Below are positions 11,258 to 22,439 of a DNA stretch of 64,000 bases, in pieces. The stretch covers positions 124,001 to 188,000 of the forward strand of contig JASWJB010000028.1 of the NCBI GenBank assembly GCA_032433595.1, given 5' to 3'. Position 1 is the first letter of the stretch. Every line of letters starts with the position of its first letter. The notes beneath the pieces were generated by a model. It saw nothing but the letters and a program-made list of their open reading frames with translations. It made no database searches and was not told the origin of the DNA. This DNA comes from Conoideocrella luteorostrata (lineage: Eukaryota; Ascomycota; Sordariomycetes; Hypocreales; Clavicipitaceae). Both the position numbers and the translations under genes were made by a program.

Positions 11258-12268
11258 CTAGTAGCCCCGCACATGTGCCAGAACGAGCCTCAGACGCCCA
11301 AGTGCCTTGGTGTTGGGGTTTCTTGATGCTCCATCATCTGTCCATTGCCTTATTTCTTGTCTGGCCATGGTCGCGAGTGGGCTTAGGTCGCCCCAGACTT
11401 CATCAGTATAAGATGACAGAACATCGTTCCATTGCCGAAGCCAGATGCCGCGTGCTTCCTCTGGATCTTGTGTACCCAAATGCGCTTGAAAGTCCGTGCC
11501 AGATATCTCTGGTTTAGCCATGAAGTCCGGGTTGAAGTTTAGAAGCTGGTCCCAAAATGGCCATGCACTTCCTGATGCAAACATGGCTTCCCGTAGCCTG
11601 GCTGCTTCAAATGGTGTTAGTTCATTAGGTTCGGGGATCATCGGCGATTCACACTGGTCGGGTCGAGATAGTAACTCCACCACATCAAGGCCATCCAAAG
11701 ACTTGTACCCTCCTACGTCCGTTGGTTCACCAGGTTCGTATAGAGCAGTTCCATTGTGTATGACATCAGTGGAGCTATTTTGTTCGCTGAAAGCGTCAAA
11801 ATCGGCGTCACTTCTTTGCAGCTCGCCTGTAGATCTCAATGTCTCCCGCGGCATAGCAGGAGAATTTCCATTTAACTTCGGCCGTGAGTCGTAAATTAAT
11901 TTGTGGGCGGCGGATGATGCTGAGCTGTTCGGTAATCCCGACCCCTTTTGGCCAGAGCAGTACTCAGACACGCCTTTATCGGTAATTGTACTGCTGAACA
12001 AGGCTCTACCAGACGATTGCACTCTATCCAACACGGATGCATGGTGGTTTAAGCTTTTATTTTCGGTTGAAGTTTCGACGCCTTTGCCTTTGCCTTCCCT
12101 ATCGCCATTCGGCTGAAATTCATCTGAAGATGTTGAGCTGTTGGGTTGATATCCCCTGTCTTCCGGGTTGTATTGCTCGTCACCTTCCATGGCAACGATT
12201 TGCTGGTTGTATTCTTGTTTTTTCTCTATGCCTTTTGTGTCAGAGAAGCTTTCATGCAGTTGGTTCAT
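11258..12268 (-). CDS. Conserved fungal protein of unknown function
   Basis: Intronless frame of 336 aa from an ATG (MNQLHESFSDTKG). The N-terminal two thirds are Ser/Asn/Glu-rich and probably disordered. The C-terminal ~120 residues look folded: ELTPFEAARLREAMFASG, then PEEARGIWLRQWNDVLSSYT, EVWGDLSPLATMARQEI and ALGRLRLVLAHVRGY. This C-terminal block resembles hypothetical proteins shared among Eurotiomycetes, but I know no function. No signal peptide or membrane segment. It is divergent from the PP2A B-subunit gene, 1.5 kb away. Confidence 0.65.
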   Translation of the reverse strand: MNQLHESFSDTKGIEKKQEYNQQIVAMEGDEQYNPEDRGYQPNSSTSSDEFQPNGDREGKGKGVETSTENKSLNHHASVLDRVQSSGRALFSSTITDKGVSEYCSGQKGSGLPNSSASSAAHKLIYDSRPKLNGNSPAMPRETLRSTGELQRSDADFDAFSEQNSSTDVIHNGTALYEPGEPTDVGGYKSLDGLDVVELLSRPDQCESPMIPEPNELTPFEAARLREAMFASGSAWPFWDQLLNFNPDFMAKPEISGTDFQAHLGTQDPEEARGIWLRQWNDVLSSYTDEVWGDLSPLATMARQEIRQWTDDGASRNPNTKALGRLRLVLAHVRGY

Positions 12269-13744
12269 GGATTAGGGATAGACTACACCTGACGTCTCTC
12301 GTAAGGTTGAAAGGTGGTCGTGGATGGAACTCTACCCGAGGTTAAGCTCTTGCCGGATTGAGCGTGATATCGGTCATTTCCCGTATGCAAGCTAAATGGT
12401 GTAGTTATAGAATTATGTAGTTTAGATAAAGTCTTGTCCCGCTTATTCTCAGTAGCCGCATAGCAAGGTTTGAATTTGAATGGCCAAGTGCCGGCCTCGT
12501 CCGTTCATGCTCATACTGAGAGCGGTTCAGCTTAGCCCCACTTCGCGATATCGTCGATTGGGCGATTCGTCAGTACGCTTCACGTTCTGGATTATCCTAC
12601 CCTTTCGTCTTTGTACAAAGGCGGCCGATTATTCGGCTTATTATTGAATACGCGAAGATAACACTATCGAGAGGCACTTCAGTCGCCATATCAGTTACTG
12701 ATCGCTACTCGTGCTAAGACAAGTAGACATTACGCTTCCTGTCAACTCGTCCAGTAGGAGCAAATTTTGGCTGTTGCTTTATCAAAGACACCTGGTGTCT
12801 AAAAGCTACCAGCACCAGACAACTTGTTTCCCAGCGACATTCCCTAATTGCATATTGAGTACCTGGCATTCAGATGCCACTGCTATTGCTTTAACAAGTT
12901 GTTTTCTTATGGATGGCTCACAGGATAGTAATTTCCTTCGGAAACCTCATGCCTCCAATCATAACTAAATACCTTTGCGAGCGAGCAAAGCATCGCAGCC
13001 TCATTAAAACAGCAATTGGGAATTAAACAAGCGAGATCATGAAGACCACGGCAGTTGAGTGCCTAAGATATCGGGATCTTACTATCCATCTAGCGATAAC
13101 GAGTACTATTGCAATAGTATACGAGATTCACAATAATCATGTAAATACCTAGTACGCATCCGTTCTTTCTACTAAGTTTTCACAATGAGAACTAAATAAC
13201 CAGCAAACATCTACCATTATTGGCCCATGCATGTAAAATTGACACACGAGTGAATGGCCAAGAGTATCTTGCATGCACTGTTGGACCGGAGTAGAGATGG
13301 ATGAGATCTCTACGGACCTATTGATTTTATGACTTTTGAAGACCAGCGCACCTCTGGGGTAGAGAGGTAACTACCAAAAAGTCCACGCATCAAACTTGTG
13401 CGGGACCCCTCAGCCAGCAGGCTGAGCTACTTTGGGAGCTGCCCTTAGGCCCACCACCTCTGCCGCCGCCCACTGGTGCCGCCACCCACGCTCGTCAAAC
13501 GACATCATCCACCTTCTTTCGCTGCATTGCTTGTCAATAGGACTCGGCCGCGTGCCACGATACTGACTTGTCATCGCAGGTAACTGTAGTCTGTCTCGCC
13601 ATCATCAAATTATTGTACGAACCTGCGAAGCTTACATCCTTGCTGTGACACGTCCTGGTCTTCACCGTACCGTCTAACCACTCGTTGATCTACTGTCCCC
13701 TCGACTCGAATCAACTCAAGCGCTTTTGCCGCTGCCAAAACAAG
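12269..13744. promoter_or_regulatory. Divergent intergenic region, 1.5 kb
   Basis: Lies between the 5' ends of the hypothetical gene and the PP2A B-subunit gene. The part next to the PP2A gene (13380-13740) is pyrimidine-rich in places, as in fungal promoters and leaders. The open frame at 12711-12968 has no family resemblance. Confidence 0.35.
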
Positions 13745-15508
13745 ATGGTGGATAGCGAAGCGAATTCCCCTACGTGGAAGTTCACACAGTATGTCAAAGT
13801 GAAGCATGGAATGCGCAATGAGCTAACTAGGAACCGCAGATGCTTCGGCGACAAAGGCGACGTAGAAGATATTACAGAGGGTGAGACAACTCTATTCATC
13901 GCCAGTGTAGGCTTACCCGCTCTCCAACGACTAACATGCGTACCACAACCCCCAAGCCGACATAATCTCCACCGTCGAATTTGATCATACTGGAAACTAT
14001 CTAGCTACTGGAGATAAAGGCGGTCGGGTTGTTCTGTTCGAGCGAAACGAAACTGTAGGTTGGATGGCTCCCATCTGCTCTCATATCTCGGCATATCCAC
14101 CTTTGCAGGTACAGATATATTCATTGACGGTATATAAAACAGAAGAAGTCTTGCGAGTACAAGTTTCATACCGAGTTTCAGTCACACGAGCCAGAATTCG
14201 ACTATTTGAAATCTCTTGAAATTGAAGAGAAGATCAATAAGATAAAGTGGTGTCGCAGACAAAACGCATCGCACTATCTCCTTTCCACGAATGACAAGAC
14301 TATTAAACTCTGGAAAGTTTTTGAGAAATCGCTCAAGGTTGTCGCAGAGAATAATCTGTCACACGACATAACTCCAGGCGCCGTGGCCGGTGGAGGAGCC
14401 TCGCGACCCATGGCCACAACTCAGCACTTCCGTAATGCAACAGATCTTAAGCTGCCACGCCTAACACACCATGATACCGTCGTTGCAGCTGTTCCTCGCC
14501 GCACATATGCGAATGCTCATGCCTACCACATTAACAGCATATCCGTCAACAGCGACGGAGAAACTTTTATCAGCAGCGATGACTTACGAATTAATCTCTG
14601 GAATCTGAATATACAGGACCAGAGCTTCAACATCGTCGATATCAAACCCGCCAATATGGAGGAGCTCACGGAGGTTATCACCGCTGCCGAATTCCATCCA
14701 CAAAGCTGCAATTGGTTCATGTACGCCAGCTCCAAGGGCACCATCAAACTAGCCGACATGCGAGAGAGTGCATTATGTGACCAACATGCCAAACGTAAGG
14801 TTCTTACTCTGGTCGCTTGAAGAAATCGAATCTGACGTGGTGCAGTTTTTGAACAAGAGGAAGATCCCTCTTCTAGATCATTTTTCTCTGAGATCATTTC
14901 ATCCATTTCAGATGTTCGATTTTCTCACGACGGCCGATACATTCTTTCGCGCGATTACCTCACAGTCAAGATCTGGGACATCAATATGGAGCGCCAGCCA
15001 GTCAAGACGATACCGATCCACGAGCACCTACGACCGAGACTCTGTGATACGTATGAAAATGATAGCATCTTTGACAAGTTTGAGGTTGTATTCTCTGGCG
15101 ATGCCAAGAATGTCATGACCGGAAGCTACAACAATAACTTCATGATCTATCCGTCAGACCCCGATAAGGAAGTGGAAGTTGTTTTGCAAGCAGACAAATC
15201 CGCTTTTAAAGCTAAGAAGGTTGGAGTTCCCACGCCGATTAACTCCTCAACGAGTCCAACAACAAATGGTGGCAAGAAGAACGGTTCTAGAGCAGGCAGC
15301 CCAGCAGGCGGTGCTCAACGAATGAAGAAGGAAACAGATGCAGACCAAATTGATTTCAACAAGAAGATTTTACACATGAGCTGGCATCCATTCGAAGACA
15401 GCATCGCTATTGCGGCAACTAACAATGTACGTTATTCACTTGAATGCCCGGCTATTTTCATGAATGCTAACGCGTATAAACTAGCTGTTTGTGTTCTCGG
15501 CCCTATAG
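13745..15508 (+). CDS. CDC55: Protein phosphatase 2A regulatory subunit B (B55/Cdc55)
   Basis: Six exons: 13745-13788, 13840-13880, 13957-14054, 14143-14794, 14846-15426 and 15485-15508, giving 479 aa. All five introns are GT-AG and keep the frame. The protein is a seven-bladed WD40 propeller. Diagnostic stretches are [32 protein letters not shown], the [18 protein letters not shown] segment, [59 protein letters not shown], and the end FVFSAL. B55 directs PP2A toward substrates in mitosis and morphogenesis. A Ser/Asn/Gly-rich insertion (about 15230-15330) before the last blade is usual in filamentous fungi as far as I recall. The last exon encodes only seven residues. Confidence 0.93.
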
Positions 15509-16536
15509 AAATAGCTTGTGACCTCACTATGCTCTGCAGAATTGTTGGTAGCAGTTTGCAACGAGACAAGAGCGGCAAAGAGGGCTAACCTGTCGAGGCT
15601 TTTAATCCCATAATAAGGAAATAGCATTCTTCGGGTGTCAAATGAAGGAGATTAATCACGATGTACGCCATAGGTCTGATGTGGCTGAAATCATTCTTGG
15701 GTATTGCACTGTCTCGCGCTGACTGCGGCACGCTGATACCAAGATTGCAAACCTCATGATGTTTTATGACTGGAAGTCGGAGAATTTGGTTTGGATGGCG
15801 ATCCATTTGCCTCTACACTGATGAAGAGCCCTTCATTGTGGTCTCATCCAAGGAATTCTGTCCCATAGACCATCGACACAACGAAGCTATGGAGCTGTAG
15901 GCCCGAGTTCTTTAAGGGAATTCTTCTCTTTCCGTGGAATGTAAAGAAATGATTGTCACCGATTCTTGTTTAAAGGCAATACAAGATGGTAGTTGCGGAA
16001 TAGAGCAGAAATATGTAGTGACTGCTAAACAATGGTAACATACAGTTCGTCTGCTTGTTCGTCCTTTCCTTCCCCCTTAGAAGCATGTGTGCCCTTATTT
16101 GCAATTAGAATTGGTCCTAGAGTATGCTTCCTTTTTACAACCCCGAAAACAAGACCCAAGAACCTTGTAAACGTCAATTGGGGCCTTCTAGTCCAGACGA
16201 ACCATCTTGATTGATAGATCCGGGGGGAGTCTGACGCACTTTTAATTGTGGGTCTGTGCTGATCTCAACACCGCAGCCTCCTTGCAATCCACTGCGATCA
16301 TCCTATCTCTTCTCCAAGTCAATATCACCGGTTTTGCTACATATCGCAATTTAGTCACACTCTACTCTCATGCATGATCAACACATGGCCTATGAGCTGT
16401 GAACTTTGGGACTTACGTGTGATTATGGGATTATTAGCTCGGCAAGCATAGCTTCAGTTCACAGTAGAGGATTCTCGTCTAACATTCACGATTGCTCCTG
16501 CTAAAACTAAACGCACAAAGAAAGGGAGAACAGAGA
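15509..16536. other. Intergenic, 1.0 kb
   Basis: 3' region of the PP2A gene and 5' region of the transporter gene. Short open frames on both strands have no recognisable content. Confidence 0.35.
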
Positions 16537-17923
16537 ATGATGAGCGCGATGGATCTCGAGACACGGAAGCGTAAGGACGCGGAAGCCCACCATGTTCCTA
16601 GCAGGGAATTGAAGGCTCCTTCAATGGGGTCAGGCATCTTCGTCGAAGTTGCGCCAGCTCTTGCAGCAGCTGCAATGCTTGGATTTATATTCGGCGGCTG
16701 TTGTTCTAATGTATGATGATTACATGTCCTATAGCTGAAGGATTTAGACGGGCTAACCTATTGAGAAAAGGTATACGCGTTGGAAACTATCATCAAGTAA
16801 GTACTCTGGGCCACTAACACCATCCGCTTTCCAATGATAGCTAACCAAAAGAAAAACAAACAGATTCGAGCCCAGCAGCGGTAAAACTGCACATATGAGC
16901 GAGCTAAGAGTCTTGGTTTCCGTACTAACGTGAACCTAGGCACGCTTTTGACGTTTGTCCAGTTCTTTTTTGTCGCTGTCACGGGTTACATAGCCCAATT
17001 CGACAAAAGTCGGCCACCGCTCTTCATTGCTCCTGCTAAAGTCCCCCTGAAACGCTGGCTCGTTAACATTGTGCTGTTCTTTAGCATCAATGTGTTGAAT
17101 AACCACGCGTTCAGTTACGATATTTCAGTTCCTGTTCACATCATTCTTCGGTCAGGAGGGAGCATTACCACAATGTTTGCTGGGTACTTGTACGGGAAGA
17201 GATACGCTCGCATACAAGTCATTGCAGTTCTTCTCCTTAGCTTCGGAGTGATTTTAGCTGCTTGGTCGGATGCTCGGGAAAAGGTTGGTACCTCGACCTC
17301 TCTCACGGGTAAGAAGTACCAATACTGACACTTTACAACCCATAAAGGCCTCTTTGCAGCAAGAAACGGCCGGCCCAGTGATGAGTTTGGGGCTGGTTAT
17401 TTTATTTGTTGCACAAATACTCTCGGCTATCATGGGACTCTACACTGAAGCAACTTATCAGCTCTACGGCCCGCAATGGAGAGAGAATCTGTTTTATTCC
17501 CATATTCTCTCATTGCCTCTTTTTCTTCCATTCACGCCATCAATGATACGGAATTTCAAAGCCATGATGCATAGTGAGGGTTTGAAGATATCATTCCCTT
17601 GGACAGCCAAATCTGTGATCCAGGGGATTCCAAACCAACTTGCATATCTCTCCGTCAACGTATTGACTCAGTACGCGTGTATCCGCGGCGTGAACCTCCT
17701 CGCAGCAAAATCATCTGCCCTCACAGTCACCATAGTCTTGAACATACGGAAACTTGTTAGTCTACTGCTTAGCATTTGGCTATTTAGCAATTCGTTGGCT
17801 ACCGGCACTTTGATCGGTGCTGTCCTAGTTTTCGGCGCCGGAGCATTGTACTCTATTGGAACACAACCAAAACGACACACCTCGGAGTCACCAACTGCCA
17901 CAAAGGCGAACAAAACCATTTAG
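16537..17923 (+). CDS. YEA4: UDP-N-acetylglucosamine transporter, YEA4/SLC35B4 type
   Basis: Exons 16537-16710, 16771-16796, 16864-16880, 16940-17283 and 17348-17923 give 378 aa. Two internal exons are only 26 and 17 nt, yet every junction has GT-AG signals and the frame reads through FGGCCSNVYALETIIK and FEPSSGTLLTFVQFFF. About ten membrane segments are visible. Family blocks: PPLFIAPAKVPLKRW, NVLNNHAFSYDISVPVHIILRSGGS, then LYTEATYQLYG, ENLFYSHILSLPLF, and ALTVTIVLNIRKLVSLLLSIWLF. These match UAA-family ER/Golgi carriers that bring UDP-GlcNAc into the lumen for chitin and glycan synthesis. Substrate is inferred from family; UDP-xylose is another activity in the clade. The first two codons are both ATG. 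Confidence 0.88.
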
Positions 17924-18166
17924 ATGCACTATCTGTCATGTCCAGGAAAGAAAAAAAAGGAAAAAAAGGGAAAAATGAGGGGGGGTGGTTGCCCACTACG
18001 CAGAGCATTTTCTTAAGTAGCAATTCGTGTCAAATTACACGCCAGCCTAGCCAACAAGCTCGTCACTTAAGCGAATACACATTTGGATCCAGCGATTATA
18101 TCGTAATGTGCACAAAACCATCTAAACCCCATACATGTTGGTTTTTTGTCCCACAATGCCTTGACT

Positions 18167-18439
18167 TCATCGTGAATTTGCGACGTTCCTCATGACGGTG
18201 CCGCGACTCGTTTCAATTAATGCATATGCTGAATATAGGCACCCTCCGAAGGACCCAACTTTTCGGACCCCGCCAATGGCCTGTAAAATCCTAAATCTAA
18301 GCGCTAATAGGTAGCACAGTCCCAACCACGTTACCTGAGTTAAGAGTTTAACTAGTGTCATTCGGCGCATTCCATCCGGGACGTCATCACCGCTCACACA
18401 AATTACATCCGAGACGAAGGTATCATATGCCATTGTCAT
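18167..18439 (-). CDS. Possible small protein gene
   Basis: A minus-strand frame of 90 codons starts at an ATG (MTMAYDTFVSDVICVSGDD) and ends at TGA. It contains a possible in-frame intron, 18281-18334 (GTAACG...TTTTACAG), whose removal leaves 72 residues with LVKLLTQAIGGVRKVGSFGG at the join. It is divergent from AMP deaminase. I recognise no family, and the frame may be chance. Confidence 0.25.
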   Translation of the reverse strand: MTMAYDTFVSDVICVSGDDVPDGMRRMTLVKLLTQVTWLGLCYLLALRFRILQAIGGVRKVGSFGGCLYSAYALIETSRGTVMRNVANSR

Positions 18440-18716
18440 CAAATCGTGTTTGCTCTAACAATTCGAGTGGTTGGCCCCTCATTCAAGCTTAGATAAGGCT
18501 GGAAGTTATCAACAACTATTTTATCACTCGGCAGCTGATACGGTTTCTTGTCCTACAATCATGGCCGGTGAGTGCCTGAACGAATACTTCGATACGCTGG
18601 CCCATAATGATTGGCAAATTCAACAGTTTCATACCTTGGCATGTTGAAGGATCTGTGCGACTCGAATAATGACAAAATGAACCCTAGACAACTCTAATCA
18701 TTCTCGAGGCCAACCT

Positions 18717-21700
18717 ATGGCTCAACAAGTGGAACAAGCCGAACCATGCCAAGGCACTATCGCACCGGAAGCCACTCATTCGAGCCTTACCGACGAGGAC
18801 GGTCCCTCACCTGCAAACGCCGGAGGGCAAGATGGACTACAAGACGGCATGCTCTTGAGAGATGTACCGAAGCGCACAACCTTCTATGATCCCGTTGCGG
18901 AACGTCAAATGTCGCAGACAGATGCAAAGCTGTTCTATCAGCGTAGCCAAATCGATATTCGTGGAGGCATTGGAGCTGTTCGAGCCCAATCAAGTCCAAA
19001 TGACAGTCCAACGATCGGTTCCGCGTCTCGACCAGTTACGGAGTATGGGGCTGACTCTTTGATCCTCGACTACGATGGAGGTATACTCTTAAGCGGTAGA
19101 TTTTCTGCATTCTCGTATAACTAATTGAGCCAACAGGTGGCATTGATGATGCGGAAATGTCGTCAACACCCCGCAGTAATGTTCACAATCAAGGTGTTGC
19201 TGGTGCCCCAACCGAGACCATGCCCAGCTCCAGGCTTAGCAATGGAGATGCTCATGATGGTAAGCTTGCAACGGAAACGGGCATAGGCGTATTTCCAAGC
19301 AACTCTCTGTTCGACACTGAGCCTCATATTACTGCCGAGCTCAGTGCCATTTCCAAAAATATTCAGGAAATTTTGGACGTCAGACGGAAGTACATTGCAT
19401 TATCGTCTCAGGGGCCAGATGATAATCCCAGAGATCAACGCACCTGGGAAGTATATCCGCCCCCCCCTGAACCGGCTTGGTCTCAGACGAAGGGCGGTCA
19501 TACTGACTTTCCCCATGTCTCTACCTCTTCAGAAGCGGTCCCGGCCAAGCACCCGTCCCCACCACGCAAGAGAAAGCCTGGCTTCGATGTTGGTGAAGAT
19601 TTCAACATGGAAGACTTGATGCCTTTACCTACTGAAGACAGTATGTCGTTCAAGCTTGACGACAGTGGCGTGTACCAAGTATTTGACCACGATGGAGACA
19701 AGTTACCCGCAATTAATGTGCCCACCATCCGAGAATTTTACATGGATCTGGACAGCATTCTCACTATTTCATCGGACGGGCCAAGCAAGAGCTTCGCGTT
19801 TCGGCGCCTCCAGTACCTGGAAGCAAAGTTCAACTTATACGTCCTCCTAAATGAATATCAAGAGACTGCAGACAGTAAGAAAGTGCCACATCGGGACTTT
19901 TACAATGTCCGCAAAGTGGACACACACGTGCACCACTCTGCTTGCATGAATCAGAAGCATTTACTGCGATTCATCAAGAGCAAGATGAAGAAGTATCCAA
20001 ATGAAGTGGTTTTATTTCGGGATGGCAAGCATCTTACCCTTGCGGAGGTTTTCTCTAGCATTAATCTCACAGCCTACGATCTCAGTATCGACACTCTGGA
20101 TATGCATGTACGTCCAATACACCTGACGCATATATATGTACACCATGTACATGATCAATCTAACAATCACACTTTCAGGCTCATACTGACTCATTCCACC
20201 GGTTCGACAAATTCAATCTCAAATACAACCCGATCGGAGAATCCCGATTGAGAACAATCTTCCTTAAAACGGATAATTTCATACACGGTCGGTACTTGGC
20301 GGAAATAACCAAAGAGGTAATATCGGACTTGGAATCAAGCAAATATCAAATGGTGGAATGGCGTATCTCAATCTACGGCAAATCTATTGATGAATGGGAT
20401 AAGCTGGCTGCATGGGTCGTCGACAACAAGCTGTTTTCTCACAATGTGCGATGGCTTGTTCAAATTCCTCGATTGTATGATGTCTACAAAGCAAGCAGTC
20501 TCATGGACACATTTGAGCAGATTGTCAAGAACATCTTCCAACCACTCTTTGAGGTGACAAAGGATCCATCGAGCCATCCCAAGCTCCACGTGTTCTTACA
20601 GAGGGTAATTGGCTTCGACAGTGTTGATGATGAAAGCAAGGTCGAACGCCGACTCTTCAAAAAATTTCCGGTACCAAAAGTTTGGGATTCCAAGCAAAAC
20701 CCCCCCTACAGCTACTGGATTTATTACCTCTTTGCCAACATGGCTTCTCTGAATTATTGGCGAAGAAGGCGTGGCTTCAACACTCTGGTAATGCGACCAC
20801 ACTGCGGCGAGGCTGGCGACAGCGAGCACTTGGCAGTGGCTCTTCTTTGCTGTCACAGTATTAGCCATGGACTTTTACTTCGCAAAGTTCCCTTACTACA
20901 GTACGCCTTTTATTTGGAGCAAATAGGCATTGCAATGTCGCCACTCAGCAATAACGCCTTATTCCTAGCTTATGAGCGCAACCCCTTTCATCAATACTTC
21001 AAACGCGGGTTGAATGTATCATTATCAACGGATGATCCGCTACAATTCGCGTTCACTAAAGAACCACTCATAGAAGAGTATGCGGTAGCGGCACAGATAT
21101 ACAAACTCAACCCTGTAGATATGTGCGAGCTTGCCAAAAATTCGGTCAAGCAAAGCGGTTATGAAACCTCCATCAAGCGCATGTGGCTCGGGCCTAATTT
21201 CGACAAGCCGGGCAAAAGGGGGAATATGATGGTTAAGACTAATGTTCCCAACCGCCGAGAAGAGTTCAGGCATCACACCCTACTACAAGAGAGGGATGTG
21301 TAAGTAAATTTACCACGGTGACAAGTAAAAAGAGGCTGCCCGCTAACTTGAGATAAAACCCAGCCTGCGACGGTATGTTGTATATGATGCGAGCAAAGAG
21401 GCAAATTCTGCGGTGATGTCCGCTGATATGTCAGCTGCCTTACCTGTGCCGAAGACTGACGACTTGCATTCCTCTATCATGCCGACACCTGAGTATAAGA
21501 GCAGGAGCCCAAATTCCACTATCAAGGACCCCAGCATGGATATGAACCCCCCGCTGAATGATGAGAACGGCCTGGATTCAGCGATGCACTCCCAAGCCAT
21601 GGCGGACTTGCACTTGTCTGGGAGCGATCCCAGACTGTTTCCAGGCATATTTACAAGAGATCATCGATCCGGAAGCCTACGGAACTTACATCAAGACGAG

Positions 21701-21748
21701 TGGGCTGTGAATTCTAGTGAGGCTCCTGGAGATGAGGATGAAGCATGA
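18717..21748 (+). CDS. AMD1: AMP deaminase
   Basis: Exons 18717-19080, 19137-20107, 20179-21299 and 21364-21748 encode 946 aa. The catalytic half is textbook: [19 protein letters not shown] carries the first zinc histidines, then ADP-type block [20 protein letters not shown], the [13 protein letters not shown] segment, [13 protein letters not shown], and the family signature LSTDDPLQF. The enzyme converts AMP to IMP and ammonia in the purine nucleotide cycle. The N-terminal third is variable and regulatory, as in other fungi; the C-terminal ~120 residues are low complexity. A seven-base first exon may lie upstream: ATGGCCG at 18561-18567 followed by GTGAGT, joining at about 18708 and adding MAGQP before the chosen ATG. 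The third intron uses GTAAGT at 21300. Confidence 0.94.
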
Positions 21749-22439
21749 AGACAGTCGTGCTTTTTGTGGCCGGTCAGGTCCATCCAGGTCTATATAGAAA
21801 TTAACAAACACCACCGGCAAGGATTGCGGGCTCAACACTCGTCACAGCGGGGACCGAATTTTTGCCAAAGTTGTCACATCAAGATGAAACACCACCAGAG
21901 CTTATGGCAATTAGAATGATCATGTTTACACGTTAACGTTTCAATTGATATCAAGAAATGTGACTTGTGCTGTACCCAGATTTGGAACCGTCCCAAATAT
22001 TGACACGGAAACTACTAGGTACCATCAAAGGGATGAATCGGAAAAAACAATTTTGTGGCTATCGCCAACGTTTGACACTGTCCATGTAGCATTAACCATC
22101 ATTTGGTCAAATTTTCAGCTTCTCCAAAGCCATAACTTGCGAACACCTCTGGGCCAAGAGATAATGAGAGTATGAAGGCCCGAAGTCGCCAAAGGGGTCA
22201 CTGGTTCCACCAACCCCACCCCTTTTGGTCCCAAGTCAGATTACCTAACATAATTCAACGTCGTCACCACTAGTCATCCTCCTACTGATTACTTACCAGG
22301 CCGAACTTAACTTTCGCTTTCTGTAAAAGAACCCTTTATCCGTCAGCAAGTGCGCTGCAACATATCCGTAACCCAGGAATCTGTTGGGGAATCTGTTGTG
22401 GCGCCTGGTCACACGTACCACCTCAAAGACGACGCCGAC
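21749..22439. promoter_or_regulatory. Intergenic between AMP deaminase and SLA1
   Basis: 691 bp, tandem orientation. The SLA1 frame is open back to about 22350 but I see no better start there. No repeats seen. Confidence 0.35.
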
